This document shows positions 1 to 8,770 of a stretch of 64,000 nucleotides of DNA, one piece after another. The DNA comes from Acidobacteriota bacterium. Lineage in GTDB: Bacteria; Acidobacteriota; Blastocatellia; Pyrinomonadales; Pyrinomonadaceae. Both the position numbers and the translations under genes were made by a program. A model generated the notes under the pieces. The model worked only from the letters and a program-made list of their open reading frames with translations. It had not been told where the DNA came from and did no database searches. Numbering within the stretch: position 1 is the stretch's first letter; each line of letters begins with the position of its first letter. Location: the NCBI GenBank assembly GCA_023389035.1, contig JAEWFC010000038.1, forward strand, positions 62,001 through 126,000. The letters run 5' to 3'.

Positions 1-453
1 ATGAACAGAAACTTGCGGAGCGAGGGTCTCCTGCAAATAGTCTGTGATAAGTCCGATCGCCTTTGAGCTAACTAGTGGTGAACGGACGAGAGGCACAGAA
101 TGGCGATCCGCATACTCAAGCAGTTCCTTCGGCGGCGGAAGCGATTTAACGAGGACTATGCAAGTGATAGACGTCGGATCGAGATCCTGAAAGCATTTCT
201 GCCGGCCCTCATCGCTTAGTTGAAGAAGGTATTCAACCTCACTTTGGCCGACCATCTTTAGACGGCCGCGATGCAAGTATCGATGAAAACCTGTGAGAGC
301 TAGGCCAAGCTTTTGTGTGCGGTGCGAGTCGATGTATTGGTTATTTAGGTCGGCGGGACTCGTAAACAATTCGAGGCCGAGTTCCTTAGGTGCGTCCCTA
401 AGAAACTCGGCTACGCTGATCGCGTTCTTTGTTCGTTCTCGTTCTTGGGGCAT
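1..453 (-). CDS. hprK: HPr kinase/phosphorylase, N-terminal domain (cut by window edge)
   Basis: The minus strand reads open from an ATG at 453 to base 1 (151 codons, no stop), so the 3' part lies outside the window. The product begins MPQERERTKNAISVAEFL and continues with a stretch typical of the HprK N-terminal domain: SHRTQKLGLALTGF, then HRGRLKMVGQSEVEYL and a segment ending in VPLVRSPLVSSKAI. The P-loop kinase domain should follow past the edge. Full-length family members phosphorylate and dephosphorylate a serine of HPr, linking carbon supply to regulation. The start lies 3 nt after the hpf stop, so the two genes are cotranscribed and probably translationally coupled. The identification rests on family recognition of the N-terminal domain only; the catalytic part cannot be checked here. 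Confidence 0.85.
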   Translation of the reverse strand, partial: MPQERERTKNAISVAEFLRDAPKELGLELFTSPADLNNQYIDSHRTQKLGLALTGFHRYLHRGRLKMVGQSEVEYLLQLSDEGRQKCFQDLDPTSITCIVLVKSLPPPKELLEYADRHSVPLVRSPLVSSKAIGLITDYLQETLAPQVSVH

Positions 454-456
454 CCG

Positions 457-987
457 TTATGGCTCGATCAAGCCATAGTTCCCATCCTTGCGCTTATAGA
501 TAACCGAAACCCGCTCCTTTTCCGCATTGCGAAACACAAGAAAGTCATTCGTTTCGCTTGCGAGCTGCATCGCAGCCTCCTCCGGCTGCATCGGCTTTAC
601 AGCATAACGGCGAGCGCTGATGATTCGCGGACCGGTCGGGGCAGGTTCCGTCTCAGTTCCCTTTCGAGCCACCGCACCGGTCTTTGCGGCCTTGTGCGAT
701 CGGTCGATAACCTTATTCTTCAGCTTTAGAGCTTGTTTCTCGATCTTTGAGACTGTTTCTGATAACGATCGGTACATATCCGACCCGGTAGTCGTTGCGG
801 TAAGCACGTCGTTGCGCCAATTCAACACTATCTCCGAGCGATGTCGTCCACGTTCAACCTCAATGATGACGTGAGCCTTGATAGGTTTTCCATTGAATAG
901 GTGATCGATCTTCTTAAAATGGTTCTCGACATGGCTCTTTAGTGCGGGTGTGACCTCGATGTGACGACCTGTATATTCGAATTTCAT
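457..987 (-). CDS. hpf: ribosome hibernation promoting factor, long form
   Basis: 176 aa. The N-terminal ~100 residues are the HPF/RaiA fold (begins MKFEYTGRHIEVTPALK, then HVIIEVERGRHRSEI). A basic linker follows, and the C-terminal ~55 residues (RRYAVKPMQPEEAAMQL, then NDFLVFRNAEKERVSVIYKR) are the dimerisation domain that marks the long form. Long HPF pairs two 70S ribosomes into inactive 100S dimers in stationary phase. The start has a good Shine-Dalgarno (GGAGAG) just upstream on the minus strand. It sits between rpoN (46 nt gap) and hprK (3 nt gap), the usual place for hpf in the rpoN neighbourhood. Confidence 0.95.
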   Translation of the reverse strand: MKFEYTGRHIEVTPALKSHVENHFKKIDHLFNGKPIKAHVIIEVERGRHRSEIVLNWRNDVLTATTTGSDMYRSLSETVSKIEKQALKLKNKVIDRSHKAAKTGAVARKGTETEPAPTGPRIISARRYAVKPMQPEEAAMQLASETNDFLVFRNAEKERVSVIYKRKDGNYGLIEP

Positions 988-1033
988 AATCTCTCCGAGA
1001 ATAATTTAATGCAGCCGGCAGCAACGCGACCGT

Positions 1034-2605
1034 CTAAACAACGGTCTTTCGTTCACGCGAGCCGGGAATGTTCATCTGGTCGCGGTATTTTGCGACCGTC
1101 CGACGCGAAAGTTTTACTCCTTCTTTAGCAAGTATTTTTACGATCTGTTCGTCCGTCATCGGCTTTCGGGTGTCTTCCTCTTCTACCAGCTTCTTGATCC
1201 GCAGCTTAAGAATCCTCGTTGAGACTTCCTCACCCTCCTCATTCATCATGCCTTCGCTGAAAAAACGTCGCAATTCGATCACGCCCTGCGGAGTATGGGC
1301 GTACTTGCGGTTCACCACTCGCGAGATAGTAGATAAATGCATGCCGATATCTTCCGCCACATCCTTTAACATCATCGGCTTGATGAATTCCACGCCTTTG
1401 TCGAGGAATTCACGCTGACGCTGAACAATGCATTCGACGACCCGATAAATCGTCTGTCGGCGATGCTCGATATTACGCAAAAGATCTACCGCTGAGCGGA
1501 CCTTTTCCTTGATAAAATCCTTGGCTTCCTTTGAAGTCTCGGTCTGGTCGAGTAATTGATGATATGTGGGGCTGATCCGTAACCGTGGGCTACCGTCGTC
1601 GGCGAAATATATAACATACTCGCCCTCGATCTTTTCAATGTAGACTTCCGGGGCAACAAAGATCGCATCATCGCTGGAATAACGCCTGCCAGGATAAGGG
1701 TCTAGGCACCTTATCTTATCGATCTCTGCGTCCAGTTCATGAACGTCAATTCCCGTCGCTTTAGACAGATGCTGAAGGCGGTGTGGTTGAAGATCTTCAA
1801 AATGATCTGCGACGAGCGTCGACGCCAGCGCATCACCATGACCGTTAGCCCTTAGCTGTGCAAGAAGGCAATCTTTGACATCCAGGGCTCCGCAGCCGAC
1901 GGGTTCAAGATTAAGCACCTGTTCGCGAGCTTCGTGGGCCTGCTCAACTGAGCAACCTGAAAGATCAGCGATGTCTTCGACAGAGATCGTTAGCCTGCCG
2001 TCTTCGTCTAGGTTTCCGATTATGTTGTAGGCAGCCTCTTTTACCGCATCGCTGACGTCCAACATGTTCATCTGCCATTCTAAATGCTCACTCAGCGTCG
2101 TCGTGTGCGATAGAAACTGCTCAAAGCTGGGTGCATCGTCCTTGTACTCGATCTCCTGGGTCCGGTAACCAGGATCGAGATAGTCCTGGAACTCGCGCCC
2201 GTAATCGATCTCTTCGAACGCGTCCGCGCTTTCAGAACTAAACTCATCCTGCGCCTCCGAACCCGCTTCTGAAGTCTCCGTGCCATTCAATCCAGCGGAT
2301 TCGGGATGTACGGCTTCGAACGGGTCGTTGTCCGACGGTGTCGAACCTTCCGGTTCACGTGACCCGTCCGGCTCCGAATCGTAGCTGTCGACGCCCTCAG
2401 CGTTTTGATCGAGAATGTTATCAGAGATCTCCTGGACCTCTTCGCCCGGCTGAACCTCGTCAAGAACCGGGTTAGAGACGAGCTCCTGCTCGATCAACTC
2501 GTTCAACTCTAACGACGTCATCTGCAGCATCTCGATGCGCTGTCGCAACTGGGGCGTAAGCACCATCTTTTGCTGCAGTGAAGTTGTTAGGCGTAGCGAC
2601 GACAT
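1034..2605 (-). CDS. rpoN: RNA polymerase sigma-54 factor
   Basis: 523 aa, normal length for RpoN. Region I is at the N-terminus (SLQQKMVLTPQLRQRIEMLQ, glutamine- and leucine-rich), followed by an acidic region II (about residues 50-150, rich in E, D and S), the core-binding region, a helix-turn-helix (AEDIGMHLSTISRVVNRKY) and the diagnostic RpoN box near the C-terminus (RRTVAKYRDQMNI). Sigma-54 directs core polymerase to -24/-12 promoters and needs an enhancer-binding ATPase to open DNA; no such activator is in this window. It follows lptB after 98 nt that hold a perfect TATAAT, so it may have its own promoter as well as read-through from the lpt genes. The ATG lacks a clear Shine-Dalgarno. 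Confidence 0.96.
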   Translation of the reverse strand: MSSLRLTTSLQQKMVLTPQLRQRIEMLQMTSLELNELIEQELVSNPVLDEVQPGEEVQEISDNILDQNAEGVDSYDSEPDGSREPEGSTPSDNDPFEAVHPESAGLNGTETSEAGSEAQDEFSSESADAFEEIDYGREFQDYLDPGYRTQEIEYKDDAPSFEQFLSHTTTLSEHLEWQMNMLDVSDAVKEAAYNIIGNLDEDGRLTISVEDIADLSGCSVEQAHEAREQVLNLEPVGCGALDVKDCLLAQLRANGHGDALASTLVADHFEDLQPHRLQHLSKATGIDVHELDAEIDKIRCLDPYPGRRYSSDDAIFVAPEVYIEKIEGEYVIYFADDGSPRLRISPTYHQLLDQTETSKEAKDFIKEKVRSAVDLLRNIEHRRQTIYRVVECIVQRQREFLDKGVEFIKPMMLKDVAEDIGMHLSTISRVVNRKYAHTPQGVIELRRFFSEGMMNEEGEEVSTRILKLRIKKLVEEEDTRKPMTDEQIVKILAKEGVKLSRRTVAKYRDQMNIPGSRERKTVV

Positions 2606-2663
2606 ATAAGCGGAATCTTGACGATCGAAAATTCTCTCTGTTCGACGATCGTAAACTATTAAA

Positions 2664-2669
2664 ATTATA
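2664..2669 (-). promoter_or_regulatory. candidate -10 element ahead of rpoN
   Basis: In the 98 nt between lptB and rpoN the minus strand reads CATATAATTTTAAT, giving a perfect TATAAT. The hexamer 17 nt upstream is a weak -35 (TTCCCT). The AT-rich gap fits an internal promoter that would let rpoN-hpf-hprK be expressed apart from the lpt genes. This is inferred from sequence only. Confidence 0.4.
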
Positions 2670-2703
2670 TGATTATTACAATCGAAAGGGAAAAGACATT
2701 CAT

Positions 2704-3477
2704 TTAGAATGTGAAACGCTCACCGAGATATAATCTGCGGACGTCGGCATCATTAACGAGCTCGTTCGGTTCGCCCGAGCGAAGCAGTTTTCCGTCCGAC
2801 ATGATGTAAGCGCGATCGGTAATACCCAGCGTCTCCCGAACATTATGGTCGGTAATAAGTATCCCAATACCCTGTTCCTTCAGGTAGAGGATCAGTTCGC
2901 GGATATCGTCGATAGCGATCGGGTCTATACCGGCGAACGGTTCATCTAGCAGTATGAAGCGGGGTTCGGTGGCAAGACACCGAGCTATTTCCACCCGCCG
3001 ACGTTCGCCGCCCGAAAGAGCGTCCCCACGAGTTCTCCTCACGTGAGTCAGGTGGAATTCTTCAAGTAATTCTTCGAGCCGGGCAAAGCGATCGGCGCGG
3101 CTTAACGGAGTTGTCTCAAGGACCGCGAGTATATTTTGCTCTGCGGTGAGCTTGCGAAAGATCGACGGTTCCTGCGGCAGATAGCCAATGCCTAATCGTG
3201 CACGAAGGTACATCGGTAGGTGTGTTAGCTCGCGATCGTCTAACATGATAGAGCCGCGTTCGGGCCGCTCCAGCCCAACTATCATATAGAAGGTCGTAGT
3301 CTTACCTGCACCATTCGCCCCGAGCAGTCCAACCACCTCACCCTGTGCGAGTTCGAGGCTGACCCCATCAACGACACGCCGCCGGCCGAATGTTTTCTGG
3401 AGAGTTGATGCAGATAATACGTGAGCCGGCAGCTGTCGCAGATGCCCATTCGTTTGGTTTGTGTGATCGTTAGACAA
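2704..3477 (-). CDS. lptB: LPS export ABC transporter ATP-binding protein
   Basis: 257 aa. It shows Walker A (GANGAGKTTT), the Q-loop segment (YLPQEPSIFRKLTAEQNI), the signature (LSGGERRRVEIARCLA) and Walker B (FILLDEPFAGIDP), followed by the H-loop (LITDHN). FAGIDP after the Walker B glutamate is characteristic of LptB. LptB powers extraction of LPS from the inner membrane together with LptF and LptG, which are not in this window. Compared with typical LptB (about 240 aa) it has a short N-terminal extension of some 20 residues. It starts 10 nt after the lptC-lptA fusion on the same strand. Confidence 0.95.
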   Translation of the reverse strand: MSNDHTNQTNGHLRQLPAHVLSASTLQKTFGRRRVVDGVSLELAQGEVVGLLGANGAGKTTTFYMIVGLERPERGSIMLDDRELTHLPMYLRARLGIGYLPQEPSIFRKLTAEQNILAVLETTPLSRADRFARLEELLEEFHLTHVRRTRGDALSGGERRRVEIARCLATEPRFILLDEPFAGIDPIAIDDIRELILYLKEQGIGILITDHNVRETLGITDRAYIMSDGKLLRSGEPNELVNDADVRRLYLGERFTF

Positions 3478-3487
3478 GTGAATCAGG

Positions 3488-6097
3488 CTAGTTGGTCTTG
3501 ACCTTGTGCACCGAGCGAAGGCGTCCGGTAGGATTCTGTTTCGTGCTTCCTGTACCGATTATACGGTTCTCGCGTAAAAAAACTACGAGCTCTCCGCCCT
3601 GCGATGATCCATTTACCGCATCGGAAACCGAAGCCGGGTTGCCGCGAAGCACGACACGCTCGTCGACACTCGTGTACTGTGCATAATCACCTGTAGCGCG
3701 ACGGTTAGGCTGCGTGATAACGACGGAACCTTCGACATCAGAACGCTCGATCTCGTTCTTATCGTTCAGATGAACGTTTGCGACGGATCCCGTTAATCGA
3801 TCGGAACCTTGCCGAATATCGACGTTTTCCTCATACCTGATCAGGCTCTTCGAGCGTTCGTATCTCATCCTCACTGAGGACGCACTGATAGGTGCATCTT
3901 TGCGTTTCGCACTATTCACGTCATAGAGAAGTGATTGGACAGAGCCGTCGCCGAGCAGTATACCGTCACGCTGCATAAGAGTCAGCGTGTCAGCACGAAT
4001 GAAGTTGTCATCCTGCCAGCCGCGGGCATTGCCGCGATAAACTGCGCTTTCCGTACGGTGATCAACCTCTGCAGTGTTTGCTGTTAAGAACACGGGCTTA
4101 TCCGATCGGGAGAAAGGTGTAGCACCGCCGGACGTTCGCTGACTGAAATATGTCGTGCTGACACCTCCTCGGAAGAAAGAGCGCTGGTCACGCGTATTCC
4201 AATCGATCTCGCTAGCTCGGACACGAGCCTGTCCATCCCACACCGTCGGATCTCCGCCACGAAGCATTACAACCCCGCTGCGGGATGAGAACGTAAACGC
4301 ATCAGCGGTCGCGTTGCGATCGAGCTCGACAAACTTCGCATTTCCCGAGGCGTTAAGCGTGTCGAGATCCCGCGTTCCCTGATCGAAGCTCGCGGTCAGG
4401 CGATCTGATGTAAGGGTCTGCACGCCCCGCCCGCCAGCGATAGTAGGTGTTCTCACAGTCTTCGTGTTCGTCGCACCGACACAAGTCTTGACAACGCTGC
4501 CGGCCTGGAAAAATTCGCAATCAAACCTGGGGGCGTAGGTGATCGAGGAATAGGCTTGGTCTCCCTTTCTTATCGGAACGACATGCAGCTCTGCGTTTCC
4601 TTCCGCCTCGGCCTTTGCCATACTTTGGCCATCGGCATGAAAAAAGGATCGGACACTGTTCGCCTTAAGAACTTTGTTGGAGGCATCGGGGCCGTTATCA
4701 ATTGCATCAAGTGTGATCGTCGTTCGCCCGTCAGTAAGCAGCTTCTCAAGCGAACCGCCGTCTCGGAACTCGAGCAATAAAGATCTAGGAGCGTCCATTG
4801 TGACGCGTGAGTATGTCGGAGAATTGTGCGGTGTAATGACGACTAGCGCCGAGTCCGTAGCCTTAGCGTTACGTACGTTCCGGGACGTATCAAAATCAGC
4901 AACGAGTTCGCCGGCAGTTACATCGGTCGTGCGTTCTGCCGTGGCCTGCTTGATCGAGGCCGTGCCACGAGCGACTGCGTTCCGCACGGAATTGTCACTG
5001 TAGAGAGCAGCAACAATAGTTGCTGCCTTGATGATATCCGTGCCCTGTGTGACCTCGGCATTTCCCGTCACATTCGCGACGAAACGCGAACGCTCATACG
5101 TGATCTCGTCACCCCGAACGACACTCGTCTTACTGTCATTTACGGTTTCGATGGTCGCGCCGTTCGAAAGCGTAAACTTGTCGGCGACTTTCAAATAACT
5201 CGCCTGAGCCGCATGGATACTGGTCGGTGACGCTCCTCGCTTCGAATCGATGCGGACGTTATCGTAAAGGTCCAACCTAGCCACGTCTTTCTGTCCCGTA
5301 TCGAGATCTGAAAGCTGAATATTTGCTCGGCCAGATGTGAGCGTCGTGTCCGGAGATTCGGCTCCCGCACTATTGAACGATCCGTTAATGTTATCCCGAA
5401 GCTCGATTGTTTCGCTCGCCTGATCATATGCCGCAAACCCGGCCTTTGTTGTGCTCGCTGTTATCCCCGTTGTGCCTTCGGCCGACGCTGTCGTGTTGAC
5501 GACCACATCCTTCAATAATTCGATCCTCTTTTCGGCTATCTTAGCGAGCGCGCCGACAGTGCTTCCCTTAATATTGGCACGTTCGAATTCCAAATATTCC
5601 TCAGCTTCCGCCGTTTCCGCGCTCTTCCGATAGGTGACTTGTTCCGTCGCCAATTTCAGCTCATCACGTGTGTCAATTCGAACCGTGCCGGCGAAATACG
5701 CGGTAAAGTCACGTTCATCTCCAGGAATATAAACGCTCTTTTGAGCGGTGATCCTATCAGAACGTCCGGTGTCCGCATCAAAAACCTCCAGGTGCACATT
5801 CTCCAGCTCCTGGTGCTTATCGGAAAACGTCGTAGCTTTGTCAGCCTTTATGAAGTAAAGAACGCGTTCGCCGTCCGTCTCTCGCCGTTCGTAGCCATTC
5901 ACGACCGCAACAACTTCATCCGAAAGTTGCGTCGGAAAACCGGACATTCGAAATTCAGGCTCGCGCGGTATCAGGAAAAACGCGAAAAGAGCAGATACCG
6001 CGACTACAAGCGCCACCAAAGCCGCAACCCGCATGTACGAAGGTATTTTGGCTTTGAGAGCAAGCGATCTTTCGGTCTTTGAGGCGGTTTCTGCCAC
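3488..6097 (-). CDS. LptC-LptA fusion, periplasmic LPS transport bridge
   Basis: 869 aa. A short basic cytoplasmic tail is followed by one membrane segment (about residues 23-44, ALVALVVAVSALFAFFL), then an LptC-like beta domain, then many OstA/LptA-type repeats to the C-terminus (segments such as RADTLTLMQRDGILLGDGSV and GSVVITQPNRRATGDYAQY). LptC alone is near 190 aa and LptA near 180 aa. This protein is over twice their sum, and no separate lptA lies between it and lptB. In the Lpt machine LptC takes LPS from LptBFG and LptA carries it across the periplasm on a beta-jellyroll filament; a single chain could hold several jellyroll units. It is 3 nt from recJ upstream and 10 nt from lptB downstream. 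The LptC assignment is secure from context; the number of LptA units is inferred. Confidence 0.85.
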   Translation of the reverse strand: MAETASKTERSLALKAKIPSYMRVAALVALVVAVSALFAFFLIPREPEFRMSGFPTQLSDEVVAVVNGYERRETDGERVLYFIKADKATTFSDKHQELENVHLEVFDADTGRSDRITAQKSVYIPGDERDFTAYFAGTVRIDTRDELKLATEQVTYRKSAETAEAEEYLEFERANIKGSTVGALAKIAEKRIELLKDVVVNTTASAEGTTGITASTTKAGFAAYDQASETIELRDNINGSFNSAGAESPDTTLTSGRANIQLSDLDTGQKDVARLDLYDNVRIDSKRGASPTSIHAAQASYLKVADKFTLSNGATIETVNDSKTSVVRGDEITYERSRFVANVTGNAEVTQGTDIIKAATIVAALYSDNSVRNAVARGTASIKQATAERTTDVTAGELVADFDTSRNVRNAKATDSALVVITPHNSPTYSRVTMDAPRSLLLEFRDGGSLEKLLTDGRTTITLDAIDNGPDASNKVLKANSVRSFFHADGQSMAKAEAEGNAELHVVPIRKGDQAYSSITYAPRFDCEFFQAGSVVKTCVGATNTKTVRTPTIAGGRGVQTLTSDRLTASFDQGTRDLDTLNASGNAKFVELDRNATADAFTFSSRSGVVMLRGGDPTVWDGQARVRASEIDWNTRDQRSFFRGGVSTTYFSQRTSGGATPFSRSDKPVFLTANTAEVDHRTESAVYRGNARGWQDDNFIRADTLTLMQRDGILLGDGSVQSLLYDVNSAKRKDAPISASSVRMRYERSKSLIRYEENVDIRQGSDRLTGSVANVHLNDKNEIERSDVEGSVVITQPNRRATGDYAQYTSVDERVVLRGNPASVSDAVNGSSQGGELVVFLRENRIIGTGSTKQNPTGRLRSVHKVKTN

Positions 6098-6100
6098 TGA

Positions 6101-7807
6101 TTAATTATGTTCTCTCAGGTCTCTTACAACAAGCTGAAGGCGGGCGTTTCCCTGCCAGACGTTCTTCTCGGCTGTGTAAGCTAGTTCGATGCGATTGCCG
6201 GGTATCAAAGTTCGCCCTTTTGATCGGTCGACACCGTCCCACCAAACGGCCTCGAAACGTTTCCCGCTACTCGCCGCCAAGTTAAGCTTCAAATGCTTCT
6301 GTTTCATTACTAGAGGTTCTTGAGTGATCCGCAATTCCTTTGTTACAAACAAAGGCTTTGGATTACCGATCCCGAAAGGCTCAAAGACAGCGAGATCGTC
6401 AATAAGATCGAGTCCAAGAGTCTCAGCAGACACGTGAGCGTCTATATTGATAAATGGCGCCGGTGGTGTGCCTTTGAAGGCCTCGGTTGCGTACGAATCG
6501 AGCTTTTCGCTCAGTTTCAGCACGTTTTCAGCCGTCAGCCGCATTCCGGCCGCCGCGGCGTGACCGCCGAACTGCTCGAATAGTTCGCAGCAGGAGCTTA
6601 ACGCGTCTAGTAAATGAAAATCGGCCACGCTCCGAGCGCTTCCGTGAGCGATGCCGTTCTCGGTCGAAAGCACGATCGTGGGCCGATTGATTCGTTCCGC
6701 AATTCTCGATGCGGCAAGCCCAATCACGCCGCGATGCCAATTCTCGCCGGATACCACAACGAACGCGCGCTGGGCGAGCGAATCGGACTGAAGTAAGGCT
6801 AGTTCTGTGATCTCGGCCTGTACCCGCTGACGCTCGCGGTTGCGACTATCCAGGATCCCGGCCAGCCGCCGTGCCTCATTAAAATCTTCGCATTCAAGGA
6901 GTTCGACAACCTGCTTCGCTGCGTCCATACGACCCGCAGCGTTGATACGCGGGGCGATACGAAAGCCGATATGATAGCTGGTCATTTCTGAGGTACAGTC
7001 GGAAACCTCCATCAACGCTTTGAACCCGTAGTTATTGGTGCCCAAAAGGTCACGGAGGCCGATTGCGACGATCGCCCGGTTTTCACCGGTTAACTCCATC
7101 ATGTCCGCCACTGTGCCGACCGCCGCAATACTCAGAAACTCCTTTGCAAGATCTTCCCGACCGACCTTCCGCAACAATGCTTGAGCTAGTTTATATGCGA
7201 CGCCGACGCCTGCCAGACGCTTCTCCGGGTATGAGCAGCCGGGTTGGTTCGGATTTATCACAGCGAAAGCATTTGGATTGCCGCGAACCTCATCTGAAAG
7301 ATGGTGGTCGGTCACGATCACGTCCATGCCGTTCGCCTGTGCCCACTCGATCGGCTCGAAGCTACGGATGCCGCAATCAACTGTGATCAACACCGTGCAG
7401 CCACGAAGTTTTGCCTGCTCCAAAGCCGGTATATTTACCCCGTAGCCTTCAAGAAACCGGTTAGGAATGTGATATTCCGTATCTGCACCAAGGATCTTTA
7501 AAGCTTTTCTAAGCACGACTGTCCCGGTCGTGCCGTCAACGTCATAATCGCCCCAGATCAGGATCTTTTCACGTTTCCCAACCGCGGCGAGTATTCGAGC
7601 GACCGCCGCCTCCATTCCCTTTAAGAGAACGGGATCATGAAGCTGCTCTATGCATGGGTTCAGGAACTGGTGGGCCAGCCCCGGCGTGTCATAGCCGCGT
7701 GCGATCAGGAGAGCGGCTGTCAACGGTTTGACGTTCAGTTCTGCAGCTAGTTGAGCTGAGCGCTGATGGTCATGCTTTTGGATCTTCCAGATCGGAGCTT
7801 GGAACAT
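6101..7807 (-). CDS. recJ: single-stranded-DNA-specific exonuclease RecJ
   Basis: 568 aa, a normal RecJ length. Motif I (WGDYDVDG), a second acidic motif (TVDCGIRS), the DHH motif (VTDHHLS) and the DHHA1 motif (FEQFGGHAAAAGM) appear in the right order, followed by an OB-like C-terminal domain. RecJ degrades ssDNA 5' to 3' with Mn2+/Mg2+ and acts in recombination and mismatch repair. It lies between uppP (12 nt upstream) and the lptC-lptA fusion (3 nt downstream), which puts a DNA repair gene inside an envelope operon. Confidence 0.95.
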   Translation of the reverse strand: MFQAPIWKIQKHDHQRSAQLAAELNVKPLTAALLIARGYDTPGLAHQFLNPCIEQLHDPVLLKGMEAAVARILAAVGKREKILIWGDYDVDGTTGTVVLRKALKILGADTEYHIPNRFLEGYGVNIPALEQAKLRGCTVLITVDCGIRSFEPIEWAQANGMDVIVTDHHLSDEVRGNPNAFAVINPNQPGCSYPEKRLAGVGVAYKLAQALLRKVGREDLAKEFLSIAAVGTVADMMELTGENRAIVAIGLRDLLGTNNYGFKALMEVSDCTSEMTSYHIGFRIAPRINAAGRMDAAKQVVELLECEDFNEARRLAGILDSRNRERQRVQAEITELALLQSDSLAQRAFVVVSGENWHRGVIGLAASRIAERINRPTIVLSTENGIAHGSARSVADFHLLDALSSCCELFEQFGGHAAAAGMRLTAENVLKLSEKLDSYATEAFKGTPPAPFINIDAHVSAETLGLDLIDDLAVFEPFGIGNPKPLFVTKELRITQEPLVMKQKHLKLNLAASSGKRFEAVWWDGVDRSKGRTLIPGNRIELAYTAEKNVWQGNARLQLVVRDLREHN

Positions 7808-7819
7808 TTCGAAAAATTA

Positions 7820-8716
7820 CTAAACGTTCACCACCGGATCAAGGGCCCCAAACCACAGCAATGCGAGGATCACGCTGCCCAAGATCAATCGGTAAACAAT
7901 GAATACCGCCGTGGAATTTCGCCTCAGGAATGCGAGGAGGAACCATATCGATAGGTAGCCGACGATGCCCGAAACAACGGTTCCAACGACCAGAGGCATA
8001 GCAGAATCTGCCGGAAGAATGTCCCACGCCTCGCGAAGCTGCAGAAGGCCCGCGGCTCCGATCGCAGGTATCGAGAGCAGGAATGAGAATCGGGCGGCAG
8101 TTTCCCTTTTCTGCCCGGCGAACAAACCCGCCATTATAGTCGATCCCGAACGGCTCGCCCCGGGCATTAAAGCGAGCACCTGGGCAAAACCGACGACCAG
8201 GGCGTCAATCACCCCGAGGTTCTTCATCTCCTTTCGCTGGCTGCCCGCCCATTCCGCAACCACGAGCAGCAAGGCAACGGCGATGAGCATGATGCCGATA
8301 ATCCATAGGTTTTTCGTGCCGGGGCCTTCGATAATGTCTTTCAGCCACAAACCGATCAGGCCGATAGGGATCGAACCGATAATTATCAGCCAACCAAGCC
8401 ATGCCTCTTCCGAAAGCCAGATCGGCCTAACGCCGCCGGTGCCGGAATGGCGAACTGGACGTTTTCGAGTCAGCACTCCCCAGTGGTCGCGAATGAACGC
8501 ATTGGCGATGCTGATCAGGTCGGACGCAAAGTAAACGAGTACAGCCGCGAGCGTCCCTAGCTGGATGATCGCCATTGTCGCGGTGATCTGCTGCGGGTCG
8601 CCGTCATAAAGGTTCGTCCAACGGCTTGCAAAGACCAGATGCGCGGTCGAACTAATCGGTATAAATTCCGTCAGGCCCTGAACGATGCCCAGGATGATCG
8701 CTTGTAAGTAGCTCAT
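7820..8716 (-). CDS. uppP: undecaprenyl-diphosphate phosphatase
   Basis: 298 aa, strongly hydrophobic with about seven to eight membrane segments. Both UppP signatures are present: GLTEFIPISSTAHL near the N-terminus and PGASRSGSTI near residue 180. The enzyme removes a phosphate from undecaprenyl diphosphate to recycle the lipid carrier for peptidoglycan and O-antigen. A hydrophilic insert near residues 90-105 is slightly longer than in the E. coli protein. It follows the SDR gene after 54 nt and precedes recJ by 12 nt. Confidence 0.95.
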   Translation of the reverse strand: MSYLQAIILGIVQGLTEFIPISSTAHLVFASRWTNLYDGDPQQITATMAIIQLGTLAAVLVYFASDLISIANAFIRDHWGVLTRKRPVRHSGTGGVRPIWLSEEAWLGWLIIIGSIPIGLIGLWLKDIIEGPGTKNLWIIGIMLIAVALLLVVAEWAGSQRKEMKNLGVIDALVVGFAQVLALMPGASRSGSTIMAGLFAGQKRETAARFSFLLSIPAIGAAGLLQLREAWDILPADSAMPLVVGTVVSGIVGYLSIWFLLAFLRRNSTAVFIVYRLILGSVILALLWFGALDPVVNV

Positions 8717-8770
8717 AATCGCCGGTTTGCGAAGGTCAGAGGCGATTATACCGATTTGCGTGGCTCCAAT

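Noticed and set aside
5639..6082. 147-codon frame antisense to the LptC-like N-terminus
   Set aside because: Shadow frame of a well-supported gene; basic, low-complexity translation.
7965..8534. 189-codon frame antisense to uppP
   Set aside because: Shadow of a clear UppP gene; no protein-like motifs.
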